Below, piece after piece: positions 10,340-20,344 of a DNA stretch of 64,000 bases; the stretch's first letter is position 1, and the number at the start of each line of letters is the position of its first letter. Made by a program: the position numbers and the translations under genes. The notes beneath the pieces were generated by a model that saw nothing but the letters and a program-made list of their open reading frames with translations, did no database searches and had not been told where the DNA came from. The DNA lies in the NCBI RefSeq assembly GCF_006442315.1, contig NZ_VFVY01000006.1, forward strand, positions 124,001 through 188,000, in the 5' to 3' direction. The DNA comes from Mesorhizobium sp. B2-3-4. Its GTDB lineage: Bacteria > Pseudomonadota > Alphaproteobacteria > Rhizobiales > Rhizobiaceae.

Positions 10340-10831
10340 TCAGCGGTAAGGCGCGTCCAGCGAGATGTTGCGCGCCAGTTCGCGCTCCCACCGGTCGCCA
10401 TTCGCCAACAGCTTGTCCTTGTCGTAGTAAAGTTCCTCGCGCGTCTCCGTCGCGAACTCGAAATTCGGGCCCTCGACGATGGCGTCGACCGGGCAGGCTT
10501 CCTGGCAGAAGCCGCAATAGATGCATTTCACCATGTCGATGTCGTAGCGCACCGTGCGGCGTGTGCCGTCATTGCGGCGCGGGCCGGCCTCGATGGTGAT
10601 CGCCTGCGCCGGGCAGATCGCCTCGCACAATTTGCAGGCAATGCAGCGTTCCTCGCCATTGGGGTAGCGGCGTAGCGCATGCTCGCCCCGGAAGCGCGGG
10701 CTGGTTGGCCCCTTCTCGTGTGGATAGTTGATCGTCTCCTTCGGGGCGAAGAACTGGCGCATCGACAGGAAGAAGGCGCTGACGAAATCCTGCAGCAGCA
10801 GCGATTTTGCGGCCTGGGAAAGAGCGGACAT
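10340..10831 (-). CDS. nuoI: NADH-quinone oxidoreductase subunit I
   Basis: A 163-residue peripheral-arm iron-sulfur protein carrying two [4Fe-4S] clusters (N6a/N6b). The ligand motifs [12 protein letters not shown] and [12 protein letters not shown] are both complete. It passes electrons from NuoG toward NuoB. The ATG at 10831 shares its A with the nuoH stop codon (TGATG), so the pair is translationally coupled. Confidence 0.97.
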   Translation of the reverse strand: MSALSQAAKSLLLQDFVSAFFLSMRQFFAPKETINYPHEKGPTSPRFRGEHALRRYPNGEERCIACKLCEAICPAQAITIEAGPRRNDGTRRTVRYDIDMVKCIYCGFCQEACPVDAIVEGPNFEFATETREELYYDKDKLLANGDRWERELARNISLDAPYR

Positions 10832-11874
10832 CACGCAAACCCCGTGATCTTGAGGAAGGCCGCGGTGGCGACGACCATGAACAGCGAGATCGGCAGGAAC
10901 ACCTTCCAGCCCAGCCGCATCAGCTGGTCGTAGCGGTAGCGCGGCACGAAGGCCTTCACCATGGAGATGCCGAAGAACACGAAGCAGACCTTCAGCACGA
11001 ACCAGATCACGCCCGGCACCCAGGTGAAGGGCGCGAAATCGAACGGGGGCAGCCAGCCGCCGAGGAACAGGATGGTGGCCAGCGCGCACATCAGCACGAT
11101 CGCGACATACTCGCCGAGGAAGAACAGCAGGAACGGCGTCGAGGAATATTCGACCATATGGCCGGCGACGAGTTCCGATTCGGCTTCGACCAGGTCGAAG
11201 GGCGGGCGGTTCGTCTCTGCCAGCGCCGAGATGAAGAAGATGACGAACATCGGGAACAGCGCCAGCCAGTTCCAGTCGAGGAAGGTGTTGGGCAGGCCGA
11301 GCCGCGTGCCCAGCCCGTCATGCTGGGACAGCACGATATCGCTGAGGTTGAGCGAGCCGGCGGTAAGCAGCACCGTGACGATGACGAAGCCGATCGAGAC
11401 TTCGTAGGACACCATCTGCGCGGCCGAGCGCAGCGCGCCGAGGAACGGGTATTTCGAGTTGGACGCCCAGCCGCCCATGATCACGCCATAGACCTCAAGC
11501 GAGGAGATGGCGAAGACATAGAGGATGCCGACATTGACGTTGGCGATCGCCCAGCCCTCATTGACCGGGATGACCGCCCAGGCCGAGATTGCCAGCACCG
11601 CCGACACCAGCGGCGCCAGGAGGAACACGCCCTTGTTGGCGCCCGACGGAATGACCGGCTCCTTGAAGACGAACTTCAGCAGATCGGCGAAGGCCTGCAG
11701 CGTGCCCCAGGGGCCGACGACGTTCGGACCGCGGCGCAACTGCACGGCCGCCCAGATCTTGCGGTCGGCGTAGAGGATGTAGGCGACGAAAACCAGCAGC
11801 ACGACGATCAGCACGACCGACTTCAACAGGATCAGCAGCGCTGGCAGCACGTAGAAGGAGAAGAAGGTGTCCAT
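10831..11874 (-). CDS. nuoH: NADH-quinone oxidoreductase subunit H
   Basis: A 347-residue, eight-helix membrane subunit that forms the quinone chamber with NuoB/D. Characteristic segments are [21 protein letters not shown], the acidic quinone-entry loop [20 protein letters not shown], and [16 protein letters not shown]. The ATG at 11874 ([11 protein letters not shown]) is chosen; an upstream in-frame extension of 16 residues overlaps nuoG and lacks family similarity. It begins 2 nt before the end of nuoG is reached, so the operon is tightly packed here. Confidence 0.96.
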   Translation of the reverse strand: MDTFFSFYVLPALLILLKSVVLIVVLLVFVAYILYADRKIWAAVQLRRGPNVVGPWGTLQAFADLLKFVFKEPVIPSGANKGVFLLAPLVSAVLAISAWAVIPVNEGWAIANVNVGILYVFAISSLEVYGVIMGGWASNSKYPFLGALRSAAQMVSYEVSIGFVIVTVLLTAGSLNLSDIVLSQHDGLGTRLGLPNTFLDWNWLALFPMFVIFFISALAETNRPPFDLVEAESELVAGHMVEYSSTPFLLFFLGEYVAIVLMCALATILFLGGWLPPFDFAPFTWVPGVIWFVLKVCFVFFGISMVKAFVPRYRYDQLMRLGWKVFLPISLFMVVATAAFLKITGFA

Positions 11875-11876
11875 GC

Positions 11877-13958
11877 TTATTCCGCCGCCTGCTTGAAGCC
11901 GCTCTTGGCCAATGCCGAGCACTCAGCCATCACGGCCGACGCCCGCGCGATCGGGTTGGTCAGGTAGAAATCCTTCACCGGCGAGGTGAAGGTGCCCTTG
12001 TTCAGCCGTCCGCCGAGCTTCGCCACGCCGGCGATGTCCCCGGCATTGCCGGCCGCGACCTGGTCGATCCGGGCCAGATGCGGGTACTCGCCATAAAGCT
12101 TGGCACGCAGTTGCGGCAGCGAATCGAACGGCAGCTTCTTGCCCAGCACGTCGGACAGCGCCCTCAGGATCGCCCAGTCCTCGCGGGCATCGCCCGGTGC
12201 GAAGCCGGCGCGGTTGGTCTGCTGCACGCGCCCTTCGGTGTTGACGTAGGTGCCGGACTTTTCGGTGTAGGCGGCCGCCGGCAGGATGACGTTGGCGCGG
12301 TGCGCGCCGGCGTCGCCATGGGTGCCGACATAGACGACGAAGGCGCCGCCGGTCTTGCTCATGTCGATCTCGTCGGCGCCGAGCAGGAACAGCACGTCCG
12401 TTTCGCCCAGCATCCCGGCAACATTCTTGCCGCCCTCGCCCGGCACGAAGCCGATGTCGAGGCCGCCGACGCGCGCCGCCGCATTGTGCAGCACGGCAAA
12501 GCCGTTCCAGTCGGCGCGGGTGGCGTTCACGGCGCCGGCGAGCCTGGCTGCCTGGCCGAGCACGGCCGCTCCGTCGGCGCGCGCCAGGGCGCCCTGGCCG
12601 ACGATGATCAGGGGATGCGTCGCCTTCTTCAGCGTCTGGAAGAACTTGCCATTGCCATCGGCCAGGTCCTTCAGCGAATCCGGTCCGGCGCCGAGCAGTT
12701 CGTAGTCATAGCGTGTGTCGCCGACATCGCCGATGACACCCACCGGCAGATTGCCGAGGCGCCAGCGCTTGCGGATGCGGGCATTGAGCACCGAAGCCTC
12801 GAAGCGCGGATTGGCGCCGATGATCAGCACCGCGTCGGCCTGCTCGATGCCTTCGATGGTCGGGTTGAAGATATAGCTGGCGCGTCCGAGCGACGGATCG
12901 AGCGCCGCGCCATCCTGGCGGCAATCGGTGTTCTTCGAGCCGAGCGAAGCTATCAGCAGCTTCAGCGCATAGATTTCCTCGACGGCGGCGAGATCGCCAG
13001 CGATGGCGCCGATCTTGTCGGGAGCCGCCGCCGAAACCGCGCCCTTGATCGCCGCGAAAGCTTCGGCCCAGCTTGCCGGAACCAGCCTGCCGTCCTTGCG
13101 CACATAGGGGCGGTCGAGGCGCTGCGTGCGCAGGCCGTCCCAGATGAAGCGGGTCTTGTCGGAAATCCACTCCTCGTTCACCGCCTCGTTGACGCGCGGC
13201 AGGATGCGCATCACTTCACGGCCACGGCTGTCGACGCGGATCGCCGAGCCCACGGCATCCATGACGTCGATGGATTCGGTCTTGGTCAACTCCCACGGCC
13301 GCGCCTGGAAGGCGAACGGCTTGGAGGTCAAAGCGCCAACCGGACAGAGATCGATGACATTGCCCTGCAGCTCCGAAGTCATCGCCTGTTCGAGATAGGT
13401 GGTGATCTCGGCGTCCTCGCCACGACCGATCAGGCCGAGTTCGGAAATCCCGGCGACCTCGGTGGTGAAGCGCACGCAGCGCGTGCAATGGATGCAGCGG
13501 TTCATCACCGTCTTGACCAGCGGGCCGATATACTTGTCTTCGACGGCGCGCTTGTTCTCGTGATAGCGTGAGGAATCGACGCCGAAGGCCATAGCCTGGT
13601 CCTGCAGGTCGCACTCGCCGCCCTGGTCGCAGATCGGGCAATCCAGCGGATGGTTGATCAGCAGGAACTCCATCACGCCTTCCCGGGCCTTCTTGACCAT
13701 CGGCGTGTTGGTGAAAATCTCAGGCGGCTCGCCGTTGGGGCCGGGGCGCAGGTCGCGCACGCCCATGGCGCAGGAGGCCTGCGGCTTGGGCGGTCCGCCC
13801 TTCACCTCGATCAGGCACATGCGGCAATTGCCGGCGATCGACAGCCGCTCATGGAAGCAGAAGCGCGGCACTTCCGCGCCCGCGTCTTCCGCCGCCTGCA
13901 GCAGCGTATAGTGGTCGGGTACAGTGATTTCTTTCCCGTCGACCTTGAGCTTTGCCAT
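11877..13958 (-). CDS. nuoG: NADH-quinone oxidoreductase subunit G
   Basis: A 693-residue catalytic-arm subunit. The N-terminal ferredoxin-like domain has [2Fe-2S] ligands in the regions [14 protein letters not shown] and ASCAMGV. It is followed by the His/Cys motif [30 protein letters not shown] for further [4Fe-4S] clusters, and a molybdopterin-oxidoreductase-like C-terminal half. The ATG at 13958 is preferred to the adjoining TTG. Its A is shared with the stop codon of the pentapeptide-repeat gene (TGATG), so translation of the two is coupled. Confidence 0.96.
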   Translation of the reverse strand: MAKLKVDGKEITVPDHYTLLQAAEDAGAEVPRFCFHERLSIAGNCRMCLIEVKGGPPKPQASCAMGVRDLRPGPNGEPPEIFTNTPMVKKAREGVMEFLLINHPLDCPICDQGGECDLQDQAMAFGVDSSRYHENKRAVEDKYIGPLVKTVMNRCIHCTRCVRFTTEVAGISELGLIGRGEDAEITTYLEQAMTSELQGNVIDLCPVGALTSKPFAFQARPWELTKTESIDVMDAVGSAIRVDSRGREVMRILPRVNEAVNEEWISDKTRFIWDGLRTQRLDRPYVRKDGRLVPASWAEAFAAIKGAVSAAAPDKIGAIAGDLAAVEEIYALKLLIASLGSKNTDCRQDGAALDPSLGRASYIFNPTIEGIEQADAVLIIGANPRFEASVLNARIRKRWRLGNLPVGVIGDVGDTRYDYELLGAGPDSLKDLADGNGKFFQTLKKATHPLIIVGQGALARADGAAVLGQAARLAGAVNATRADWNGFAVLHNAAARVGGLDIGFVPGEGGKNVAGMLGETDVLFLLGADEIDMSKTGGAFVVYVGTHGDAGAHRANVILPAAAYTEKSGTYVNTEGRVQQTNRAGFAPGDAREDWAILRALSDVLGKKLPFDSLPQLRAKLYGEYPHLARIDQVAAGNAGDIAGVAKLGGRLNKGTFTSPVKDFYLTNPIARASAVMAECSALAKSGFKQAAE

Positions 13959-14269
13959 CAATTGCCCCCGGCGGTCTTCGCCGTCTCATATGCTTTGAAA
14001 AGGTCGCCGAGCCTGATGCCATTGATCATCATGCCGGCGACCTCAGCGTTTTCTATCTTCACGTTGCTCATGTTCACGTTGGTGAAATGCGCATTCGAAA
14101 GGTTTGCGTCTTCCACCTTGGCGTTGCTCAGGTTCGCGTTCAGGATCGTCGACACCGACAGGTTCACGTTGTGAAACCGCGTGTTCGACATGTTGACGTC
14201 GTCGAAACACGAATTGGTGACGACCGCGCAGCGCACGTCCAGAACATCGCGTTTGTCGTGAACCTCCAT
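13958..14269 (-). CDS. Pentapeptide-repeat protein embedded in the nuo operon
   Basis: A 103-residue protein whose residues 20-85 are a run of about a dozen pentapeptides of the form [AV]N[LM]SN / x[FVI]xxN, for example VNMSN, ANLSN and VNMSN again. These should form a short right-handed beta-helix. A ribosome-binding site (AGGGGA) precedes the ATG. It sits between the helix-hairpin-helix protein and nuoG, and its stop overlaps the nuoG start. It is too short and too Asn-rich to be called a Qnr gyrase-protection protein. Its role is unknown; the location suggests a complex I-linked or neutral passenger function. Confidence 0.8.
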   Translation of the reverse strand: MEVHDKRDVLDVRCAVVTNSCFDDVNMSNTRFHNVNLSVSTILNANLSNAKVEDANLSNAHFTNVNMSNVKIENAEVAGMMINGIRLGDLFKAYETAKTAGGN

Positions 14270-14278
14270 TCCGGTCCC

Positions 14279-14980
14279 CTACCTCTTGCCCTTGGCGGCC
14301 AGGGCCGTTGCCTGGCCGGTCCAGTCGTCGCGGCCGATGCGGCCGTTGAACGACAGATAGTCGTCGATCCAGGCGATCTCCTGCGGCGACCATTGGCCGA
14401 TCTGGGCGTAAGTCCAGATACCGAGGCCGTTCAGCACCTTCTCCAGCTTCGGGCCGATGCCCGATATCGCCTTCAGGTCCGAAGGCTTCGCCGGCCTGTC
14501 CATGCCCCTGGGCTGGCGGAAATCCTCGGGCAGCAGCACCTCGGGCACATCGCCCGTTGCCGGCCCCGCATCGGCCACGGGCGCCGCGGTGGCGGCTTCC
14601 TTGGCGGCGATGTCGGTGACTTCCTGCGCGAATGACTGGGCCTCGGCGATCAGGGTCTTGGCCGTCGCCCGCGCCTTGGTGGACGAAGAGTTTGCGTCTT
14701 CCATCCGCTCGACGCGCGCCTCGAAATCCTCGATCAGCGGTTGCATCAGGCGCTGTGATGCCTCGGCAGCTCCCGAAAGCGCGCCCATCCAGACGCCGAG
14801 CGCATGATTGGCGAGCCCCATGCCAAGCGCCGACATGGCCACCGCACCCGCGACAGGGTGCGCGAAAAGGTTGACGGCGCTGGCCATCTCCTTCGGCATC
14901 ATCCTGGTCAGGTCCTGGTTCATCTTCTCGATCTGGTCCAAATTGGGCATCAATGGGTAGGGTGTCGAATACGGCGCCAT
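14279..14980 (-). CDS. Helix-hairpin-helix accessory protein of the nuo operon
   Basis: A 233-residue protein. Residues 35-70 are hydrophobic (phasin-like or membrane-associated), residues 75-125 look helical, residues 130-160 are an Ala-rich linker, and the C-terminal 65 residues form a helix-hairpin-helix-type domain (KAISGIGPKLEKVLNGLG ... YLSFNGRI). That domain is clearly homologous to the C-terminus of NuoE, two genes upstream. The ATG is preceded by a good ribosome-binding site (AGGAGA, 5 nt spacing). Rhizobial genomes often label such genes as NADH-ubiquinone dehydrogenase proteins, but it carries no redox motif. Confidence 0.85.
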   Translation of the reverse strand: MAPYSTPYPLMPNLDQIEKMNQDLTRMMPKEMASAVNLFAHPVAGAVAMSALGMGLANHALGVWMGALSGAAEASQRLMQPLIEDFEARVERMEDANSSSTKARATAKTLIAEAQSFAQEVTDIAAKEAATAAPVADAGPATGDVPEVLLPEDFRQPRGMDRPAKPSDLKAISGIGPKLEKVLNGLGIWTYAQIGQWSPQEIAWIDDYLSFNGRIGRDDWTGQATALAAKGKR

Positions 14981-15045
14981 AGAGTTCTCCTGGTCGTTTC
15001 TTCGTTCGCCCCGCCCCGTCTTCTTCCCGCGTTCAAAAGTCTCTT

Positions 15046-16350
15046 TTATTCCGCCGCCACCATCACCGGCTCGGCCCGGTGCGCGTTGCGCGAAAACTCG
15101 TCGATGCGCCGCTCCACCTCGCCGCGGAAATGCCGCATCAGGCCCTGGATCGGCCAGGCCGCCGCATCGCCCAGCGCACAGATCGTGTGGCCCTCGACCT
15201 GCTTGGTGACGTCGAGCAGCATGTCGATCTCGCGCTTCTGCGCCTCGCCGCGCACCAGCCGCTCCATCACCCGCCACATCCAGCCGGTGCCTTCGCGGCA
15301 CGGCGTGCACTGGCCGCAGCTCTCATGCTTGTAGAAGTAGGAAAGCCGCGCGATCGCCTTCACCACGTCGGTCGACTTGTCCATGACGATGACGGCCGCC
15401 GTGCCGAGGCCGGACTTCAGGTCGCGCAGCGCGTCGAAATCCATCGGCGCGTCGATGATCTGCTCGGCCGGCACCAGCGGCACCGAGGCGCCGCCCGGAA
15501 TGACCGCGAGCAGATTGTCCCAGCCGCCGCGAATGCCGCCGCAATGGGTCTCGATCAGTTCACGGAACGGAATCGACATCACCTCTTCGACCGTGCACGG
15601 ATTGTTGACGTGGCCGGAGACGCAGAACAGCTTGGTGCCGACATTGTTGGGTCGGCCGAAGGACGAGAACCAGGCAGCGCCCCGGCGCAGGATGGTCGGC
15701 GCCACCGCGATCGACTCGACATTGTTGACGGTGGTCGGGCAGCCATAGAGGCCGACATTGGCCGGGAATGGCGGCTTCAGGCGCGGCTGGCCCTTCTTGC
15801 CTTCGAGGCTTTCGAGCAGCGCCGTCTCCTCGCCGCAGATATAGGCGCCGGCGCCGTGATGCATGTAGACGTCGAAATCGTAGCCCGATGTGTTGTTCTT
15901 GCCGATCAGCTTGGCCTCATAGGCCTCCTCGATCGCGCGCTGCAGCGCCTCGCGCTCGCGGATGAACTCGCCGCGCACATAGATGTAGGCAGCGATCGCG
16001 CCCATGGCGAAGCCAGCCAGCAGCGCACCCTCGACCAGCGTGTGCGGATCGTTGCGCAGGATGTCGCGGTCCTTGCAGGTGCCGGGCTCGGATTCATCGG
16101 CGTTGATGACGAGATAGCTCGGCCGGCCGTCGCTCTGCTTGGGCATGAACGACCATTTGAGGCCGGTCGGGAAGCCGGCGCCGCCACGGCCGCGCAGACC
16201 CGACGCCTTCATCTCGTTGACGATCCATTCGCGCCCCTTGGCGACGATGCCGGGCGTGTTGTCCCAGGCGCCGCGCGCCATCGCGCCGGCCAGCGACTTG
16301 TCGAAGAGGCCGTAGATGTTGGTGAAGATGCGGTCTTTGTCCTGAAGCAT
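15046..16350 (-). CDS. nuoF: NADH-quinone oxidoreductase subunit F
   Basis: A 434-residue NADH-binding flavoprotein, the entry point for electrons into complex I. FMN/NADH motifs [13 protein letters not shown] and [19 protein letters not shown] are present. The [4Fe-4S] N3 ligands are in [13 protein letters not shown] plus a later Cys ([14 protein letters not shown]). The ATG at 16350 gives the family start [14 protein letters not shown]. It follows nuoE after 11 nt. Confidence 0.97.
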   Translation of the reverse strand: MLQDKDRIFTNIYGLFDKSLAGAMARGAWDNTPGIVAKGREWIVNEMKASGLRGRGGAGFPTGLKWSFMPKQSDGRPSYLVINADESEPGTCKDRDILRNDPHTLVEGALLAGFAMGAIAAYIYVRGEFIREREALQRAIEEAYEAKLIGKNNTSGYDFDVYMHHGAGAYICGEETALLESLEGKKGQPRLKPPFPANVGLYGCPTTVNNVESIAVAPTILRRGAAWFSSFGRPNNVGTKLFCVSGHVNNPCTVEEVMSIPFRELIETHCGGIRGGWDNLLAVIPGGASVPLVPAEQIIDAPMDFDALRDLKSGLGTAAVIVMDKSTDVVKAIARLSYFYKHESCGQCTPCREGTGWMWRVMERLVRGEAQKREIDMLLDVTKQVEGHTICALGDAAAWPIQGLMRHFRGEVERRIDEFSRNAHRAEPVMVAAE

Positions 16351-16361
16351 TTTTCGTACCC

Positions 16362-17669
16362 TCAGACCGGCTTCTTGCCGAAGACGCGGATGTATTCGGC
16401 AACCCCGCCCTTGGCGAGCGCCTTGGCCTGCTTGACCCAGTCGTCGCGGTCGATGCGGCCGTGGAAGGAAAGATAGCCGTCGACCCATTCGCGCTCGGCC
16501 TTCTTCCACGACGCGACCTGCGCGAAGGTGAAGATGCCGAGTTCATGCAATATGCCTTCGATCTTGGGACCGACGCCCGAGATCAGCTTGAGATCGTCGA
16601 CAGCCGCCGGCCGGGCGATGCCGGTGGGGCGGTTCTTGTCTTCCAGCGAAGGCTTTGCCGGCTTGGCGGCGGGCGCCCTCATTTCCGGAGATTTGGCCTC
16701 GGGCGCCTTGAAGGCGGACGCCGGTTCGGCCTTGGCGATCGGCCCATTGCGCTGCTTGGAGACCTTCTCGACCTGCGGCGCCGCCTTGTTGGCGTTGGCG
16801 GCCGAATGCAACGGCGCCGAGACGCTCGCCGCCTTCTCCGCCGCCGGCGCCACCTTGGCTTTCGATGGCGTCTTCAGGGCCGGGCTGGTTTCGGGCGCAT
16901 CGGTCTTGGGCTTGCTGGCATTGGACGGCGCCACAGGCGCGGCGGGCGCGGCAGCCGCCGGTGCCGGCACTGGCGCCGCTATGATCGCGTCGGGGGCCGC
17001 CTTGGCGGCCTTGGCTGCTTCCCTGGCCTCCTTGTCGCGGGTCGACTTCAGGATCGCCTTCTCGCTTTTGAGCGACGTGAGGCCGGATGCCGGCTCCGAG
17101 CCGGTACGGCCGTTCTGCGGTCCCGGCGTCACCGAAGCGCCTTTGCCCGCGTCGTAGAGATCGATGATCTCGGCCAGGCGCTCGGGCGTCAGATCCTCGA
17201 ACGTGTCCTTGAACACCATGACCATCGGCGCGTTGACGCAGGCACCAAGACACTCGACCTCTTCCCACGACAAGGTGCCCTTGTCATTGGTGTGGAACTG
17301 GTCGTGATGGATTTTCGAGCGGCACACATCCATCAGCGCTTCCGAGCCGCGCAACATGCAGGGCGTGGTGCCGCAGACCTGGATGTGGGCGCGCGTGCCG
17401 ACCGGATTGAGCTGGTACTGCGTGTAGAAGGTCGCAACCTCGAGACCACGGATGCGCGGCATGCCGAGCATGTCCGAAATCGTCTCGATCGCCGCCTTGG
17501 TGACCCAGCCTTCCTGTTCCTGCGCGATCATCAGCAACGGAATGATCGCCGACTGCTCGCGGCCTTTCGGATACTTCTTGATCCACTGCTTCGCCGCAGC
17601 CGCATTCGCCTTGTTGAAGGCGAAGGACGCTGGCTGGACGCTGGCTTCTGCGAGACGACGGACTGACAT
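16362..17669 (-). CDS. nuoE: NADH-quinone oxidoreductase subunit E with long C-terminal extension
   Basis: A 435-residue protein; the core NuoE family is usually about 160-270 residues. Residues 1-180 are the thioredoxin-like [2Fe-2S] domain with ligands C99, C104, C140 and C144 (CGTTPC and ECLGAC). Residues 185-365 are a low-complexity Ala/Pro/Lys-rich linker. Residues 368-435 are a helix-hairpin-helix-type domain ([18 protein letters not shown] ... YLSFHGRI). The same terminal domain occurs in the separate protein at 14279-14980. The extension is intact and in frame, not a frameshift artefact. Confidence 0.95.
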   Translation of the reverse strand: MSVRRLAEASVQPASFAFNKANAAAAKQWIKKYPKGREQSAIIPLLMIAQEQEGWVTKAAIETISDMLGMPRIRGLEVATFYTQYQLNPVGTRAHIQVCGTTPCMLRGSEALMDVCRSKIHHDQFHTNDKGTLSWEEVECLGACVNAPMVMVFKDTFEDLTPERLAEIIDLYDAGKGASVTPGPQNGRTGSEPASGLTSLKSEKAILKSTRDKEAREAAKAAKAAPDAIIAAPVPAPAAAAPAAPVAPSNASKPKTDAPETSPALKTPSKAKVAPAAEKAASVSAPLHSAANANKAAPQVEKVSKQRNGPIAKAEPASAFKAPEAKSPEMRAPAAKPAKPSLEDKNRPTGIARPAAVDDLKLISGVGPKIEGILHELGIFTFAQVASWKKAEREWVDGYLSFHGRIDRDDWVKQAKALAKGGVAEYIRVFGKKPV

Positions 17670-17691
17670 GGATTTCTTCGCTTATGTTTTC

Positions 17692-18063
17692 TTATTGAAC
17701 CGAACCGGACACGCGATAGCAGTTCTCAGATTGTCCCAATACGCATACAAACTCTTCTCTACCACGCTTGAGACGGACATATTCGTCGTATCGATCCCCA
17801 ACCCAAGACACGCAGTCAGGCCGCAGTCGGCCGGGCATCTGGGCAACGAACGACTGGATTGGGCAAGACGGAATGGAGTGAGCAACAATTGCCTGATCCA
17901 TCGGCGCTTCCCTCTTGTATGTACGGCCCATCAACAAATCACCTTCCGCGACCAGCTCAAATCCGATCTTGAGCAAATCCCTGGATAGCAGCCTGCCATC
18001 CGGCCCCCAGGCTGGAGCCTGGGCCGCCATCGTTACAACCGCAGCGGTGAGGAGCAGGTTCAT
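17692..18063 (-). CDS. Small secreted hypothetical protein in the nuo operon
   Basis: A 123-residue protein with a probable signal peptide (MNLLLTAAVVTMAAQAPAWG, cleavage near residue 17-19). The mature part has four Cys residues (the SCP segment, RPDCVSW, EFVCVLG, ENCYRV) that could form two disulfides in the periplasm. It lies between nuoD and nuoE with only 2 nt after the nuoD stop and about 20 nt before the nuoE start. I do not recognise the family. Base composition is slightly lower in GC than its neighbours. Confidence 0.7.
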   Translation of the reverse strand: MNLLLTAAVVTMAAQAPAWGPDGRLLSRDLLKIGFELVAEGDLLMGRTYKREAPMDQAIVAHSIPSCPIQSFVAQMPGRLRPDCVSWVGDRYDEYVRLKRGREEFVCVLGQSENCYRVSGSVQ

Positions 18064-18065
18064 CG

Positions 18066-19256
18066 TTACCGATCCACCTCCCCGAAGACGATATCGAGCG
18101 AACCCAAAACGGCGGTGACGTCGGCCAGCAGGTGGCCGCGGCACAGGAAATCCATGGCTTGCAGATGCGCGAAACCGGGGGCGCGCAGCTTGCAGCGGTA
18201 GGGCTTGTTGGTGCCGTCGGAGACCAGATAGACGCCGAATTCGCCCTTTGGCGCCTCGACCGCCGCATAGACCTCGCCGGCCGGCACGCGATAGCCCTCG
18301 GTGTAGAGCTTGAAGTGATGGATCAGCGCTTCCATCGAGCGCTTCATCGCCTGGCGCTTGGGCGGCACGACCTTGCCGTCGAGGTTCGACACCGGGCCGG
18401 TGCTTTCCTTGCCGAGCAGCAGGTCGACGCACTGGCGCATGATCCTGGCCGACTGGCGCATTTCTTCCATGCGCACGAGATAGCGGTCGTAGCAGTCGCC
18501 GTTCTTGCCGACCGGGATGTCGAAATCCATTTCGGAATAGCATTCATAGGGCTGCGATTTGCGCAGATCCCACGGCGAACCCGAGCCGCGCACCATGACA
18601 CCCGAAAAGCCCCAGGCCCAGGCGTCTTCCAGCGAAACAATGCCGATATCGACATTGCGCTGCTTGAAGATGCGGTTGCCGGTGAGCAGCTTGTCCAGAT
18701 CGTCGATCGACTTCAGGAACGGGTCGATCCATTTGCCGATATCCTCGACAAGCTGCCGCGGCAGGTCCTGGTGGACGCCGCCAGGCCGGAAATAGGCGGC
18801 ATGCATGCGCGAGCCGGAGGCGCGCTCATAGAACACCATCAGCTTTTCGCGCTCGACGAAACCCCAGAGCGGCGGCGTCAGCGCGCCGACGTCCATTGCC
18901 TGCGTCGTCACATTGAGAATGTGCGACATGATGCGGCCGATTTCGCAGTAGAGCACGCGGATCAACTGGCCGCGCCTTGGCACCTCGATGCCGAGCAGGC
19001 GCTCGGCGGCGAGCGCGAAGGCATGCTCCTGGTTCATCGGCGCGCAATAGTCGAGCCGATCCAGATAAGGCACCGCCTGCAGGTAGGTCTTGGCCTCGAT
19101 CAGCTTCTCGGTCCCGCGATGGAGCAGCCCGATATGCGGATCGACACGATCGACGACTTCGCCGTCGAGTTCCAGGACAAGGCGAAGCACGCCGTGCGCC
19201 GCCGGATGCTGCGGTCCAAAGTTGATGTTGAAATTGCGGACGGAGGTTTCAGCCAT
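18066..19256 (-). CDS. nuoD: NADH-quinone oxidoreductase subunit D
   Basis: A 396-residue, 49-kDa-type subunit that forms the quinone-binding pocket together with NuoB. Landmarks are [22 protein letters not shown] near the N-terminus (the quinone-site His pair), [12 protein letters not shown], and a C-terminal ending in [13 protein letters not shown]. It is separated from nuoC by the four-helix-bundle cassette at 19276-19743, whereas these two genes are usually adjacent. Confidence 0.97.
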   Translation of the reverse strand: MAETSVRNFNINFGPQHPAAHGVLRLVLELDGEVVDRVDPHIGLLHRGTEKLIEAKTYLQAVPYLDRLDYCAPMNQEHAFALAAERLLGIEVPRRGQLIRVLYCEIGRIMSHILNVTTQAMDVGALTPPLWGFVEREKLMVFYERASGSRMHAAYFRPGGVHQDLPRQLVEDIGKWIDPFLKSIDDLDKLLTGNRIFKQRNVDIGIVSLEDAWAWGFSGVMVRGSGSPWDLRKSQPYECYSEMDFDIPVGKNGDCYDRYLVRMEEMRQSARIMRQCVDLLLGKESTGPVSNLDGKVVPPKRQAMKRSMEALIHHFKLYTEGYRVPAGEVYAAVEAPKGEFGVYLVSDGTNKPYRCKLRAPGFAHLQAMDFLCRGHLLADVTAVLGSLDIVFGEVDR

Positions 19257-19279
19257 TCTGGCGCCTCTGGCGACGAGTC

Positions 19280-19292
19280 AGTAGTGAGTAGT
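19280..19292 (+). repeat. Left inverted-repeat arm of the IVS cassette
   Basis: AGTAGTGAGTAGT, a perfect reverse complement of 19718-19730. It is embedded in a longer degenerate array of AGTAGTG units (19276-19301) immediately upstream of the nuoD start codon. Confidence 0.75.
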
Positions 19293-19322
19293 GCGTAGTG
19301 ACCATCAATCTCAATGCCTGCT

Positions 19323-19703
19323 TCATTCCGCCGCCTGCTTGGCCTGCACCGTTCGAATAAGAGACCTCATCATTTTTCCAATCTCTTCGCATCGCAGCAG
19401 CAGCTCAATCTCATCGTCTTTTCGCAGCAGCCCAACGCGGCATGCCAGCAATACGTGCGTTTCCAGTTCCTTCAACGAGCCTTGCGCCATGCGCAAGAAC
19501 TGACAGAAAGAACCTCTGTTTTCCCGGCCATATCCCTCAGCAATGTTCGCCGCGATCGAAACCGCTGATCGGCGCATCTGAGAGGTCATGCCGTAAATCT
19601 CATCCCTCGGAAACTCTTTGGTGAAGCGGTAACAATCCTCGGCGAGCGTCATCGCCGATTGCCAGACCTTCAAGTCGCGATAGGATTCGATCCTTTGCTC
19701 CAA
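19323..19703 (-). CDS. Four-helix bundle protein (23S rRNA intervening-sequence / S23 family)
   Basis: A 126-residue all-helical protein with the family signatures ESYRDLKVWQSAM, GMTSQMRRSAVSIAANIAEGYGR and FLRMAQGSLKELETHV. The family was first described in proteins encoded by intervening sequences in 23S rRNA genes and includes relatives of the Avd accessory proteins of diversity-generating retroelements. The start is a TTG, preceded by AGGGAAAG that overlaps the right flanking repeat. It is in the same direction as nuoC and nuoD. Lower GC than the neighbours suggests acquisition. Its molecular function is unknown. Confidence 0.88.
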   Translation of the reverse strand: MEQRIESYRDLKVWQSAMTLAEDCYRFTKEFPRDEIYGMTSQMRRSAVSIAANIAEGYGRENRGSFCQFLRMAQGSLKELETHVLLACRVGLLRKDDEIELLLRCEEIGKMMRSLIRTVQAKQAAE

Positions 19704-19717
19704 TTCTTTCCCTACTG

Positions 19718-19730
19718 ACTACTCACTACT
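19718..19730 (-). repeat. Right inverted-repeat arm of the IVS cassette
   Basis: ACTACTCACTACT, a perfect reverse complement of 19280-19292. It lies within a longer degenerate array (19710-19743) that also contains the nuoC stop codon and the ribosome-binding site of the four-helix-bundle gene. Confidence 0.75.
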
Positions 19731-19737
19731 TCCCTAC

Positions 19738-20340
19738 TCACTGCTTCGCTTTTTCGTCCCCGGGCAGCACGTAGTCAGTGCCTTCCCAAGGGGAAAGAAA
19801 ATCGAAATTGCGGAATTCCTGCTTGAGCTCGACCGGCTCGTAGATCACCCGCTTTGCCTCGTCGTCGTAGCGCACCTCGACAAAGCCGGTCAGCGGGAAA
19901 TCCTTGCGCAGCGGATGGCCTTCGAAACCATAGTCGGTCAAAAGGCGGCGCAGGTCCGGATGGCCTGAAAACAGCACGCCGTAGAGATCGTAGGTCTCGC
20001 GTTCGAACCAGTCGGCGCCGGGATAGACGCCGGTGATGGAGGGCACCATCGTCTCCTCGTCGGCCTGAACCTTGACGCGGATGCGCACATTCTGCTTCGG
20101 CGACAGGAGGTGATAGACGACGTCGAAACGCCTGGCGCGCGACGGATAGTCCGCGCCGCTCACGTCGATGATCGAGATGAACTGGCAGCGCGCGTCGTCG
20201 CGCAGGAAGGTTACCACCTCGACCAGATCACGCGGTTCGACGTGGATGGTGAGTTCGCCATAGGCGAGCACCGCGTCGTTGACGCGGCCGATCAGCTTCT
20301 CGCCGAGATAGGTCGACAGTTCGCTAAGGGATGCGGCCAT
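19738..20340 (-). CDS. nuoC: NADH-quinone oxidoreductase subunit C
   Basis: A 200-residue, 30-kDa-type subunit of the complex I peripheral arm. The family motif [40 protein letters not shown] is complete. The ATG at 20340 ([13 protein letters not shown]) is chosen; upstream in-frame sequence overlaps nuoB in another frame. The stop codon lies within the repeat that flanks the four-helix-bundle gene, so the last residue or two may derive from that insertion. Confidence 0.96.
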   Translation of the reverse strand: MAASLSELSTYLGEKLIGRVNDAVLAYGELTIHVEPRDLVEVVTFLRDDARCQFISIIDVSGADYPSRARRFDVVYHLLSPKQNVRIRVKVQADEETMVPSITGVYPGADWFERETYDLYGVLFSGHPDLRRLLTDYGFEGHPLRKDFPLTGFVEVRYDDEAKRVIYEPVELKQEFRNFDFLSPWEGTDYVLPGDEKAKQ

Positions 20341-20344
20341 GGAT

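Larger units (their letters stand above)
19276..19743. mobile_element. Putative four-helix-bundle (IVS-type) cassette with inverted flanks
   Basis: The gene at 19323-19703 is bracketed by short tandem-like sequences built from TAGTGAG / CTCACTA units. A perfect 13-nt inverted pair AGTAGTGAGTAGT (19280-19292) and ACTACTCACTACT (19718-19730) defines the edges, and further degenerate copies extend to 19301 and 19743. The unit splits nuoC from nuoD, and the nuoC TGA stop (19738-19740) lies inside the right flank. These facts suggest an inserted cassette. No transposase is present and mobility is an inference. Confidence 0.5.

Noticed and set aside
13958..14269. A Qnr-type quinolone-resistance protein
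   Set aside because: It has only about a dozen pentapeptides against roughly 40 in Qnr proteins, and it lies in a respiratory operon.
14981..15310. A longer form of the helix-hairpin-helix protein starting within nuoF
   Set aside because: The additional N-terminal 110 residues are out-of-frame nuoF sequence; the ATG at 14980 has a proper ribosome-binding site.
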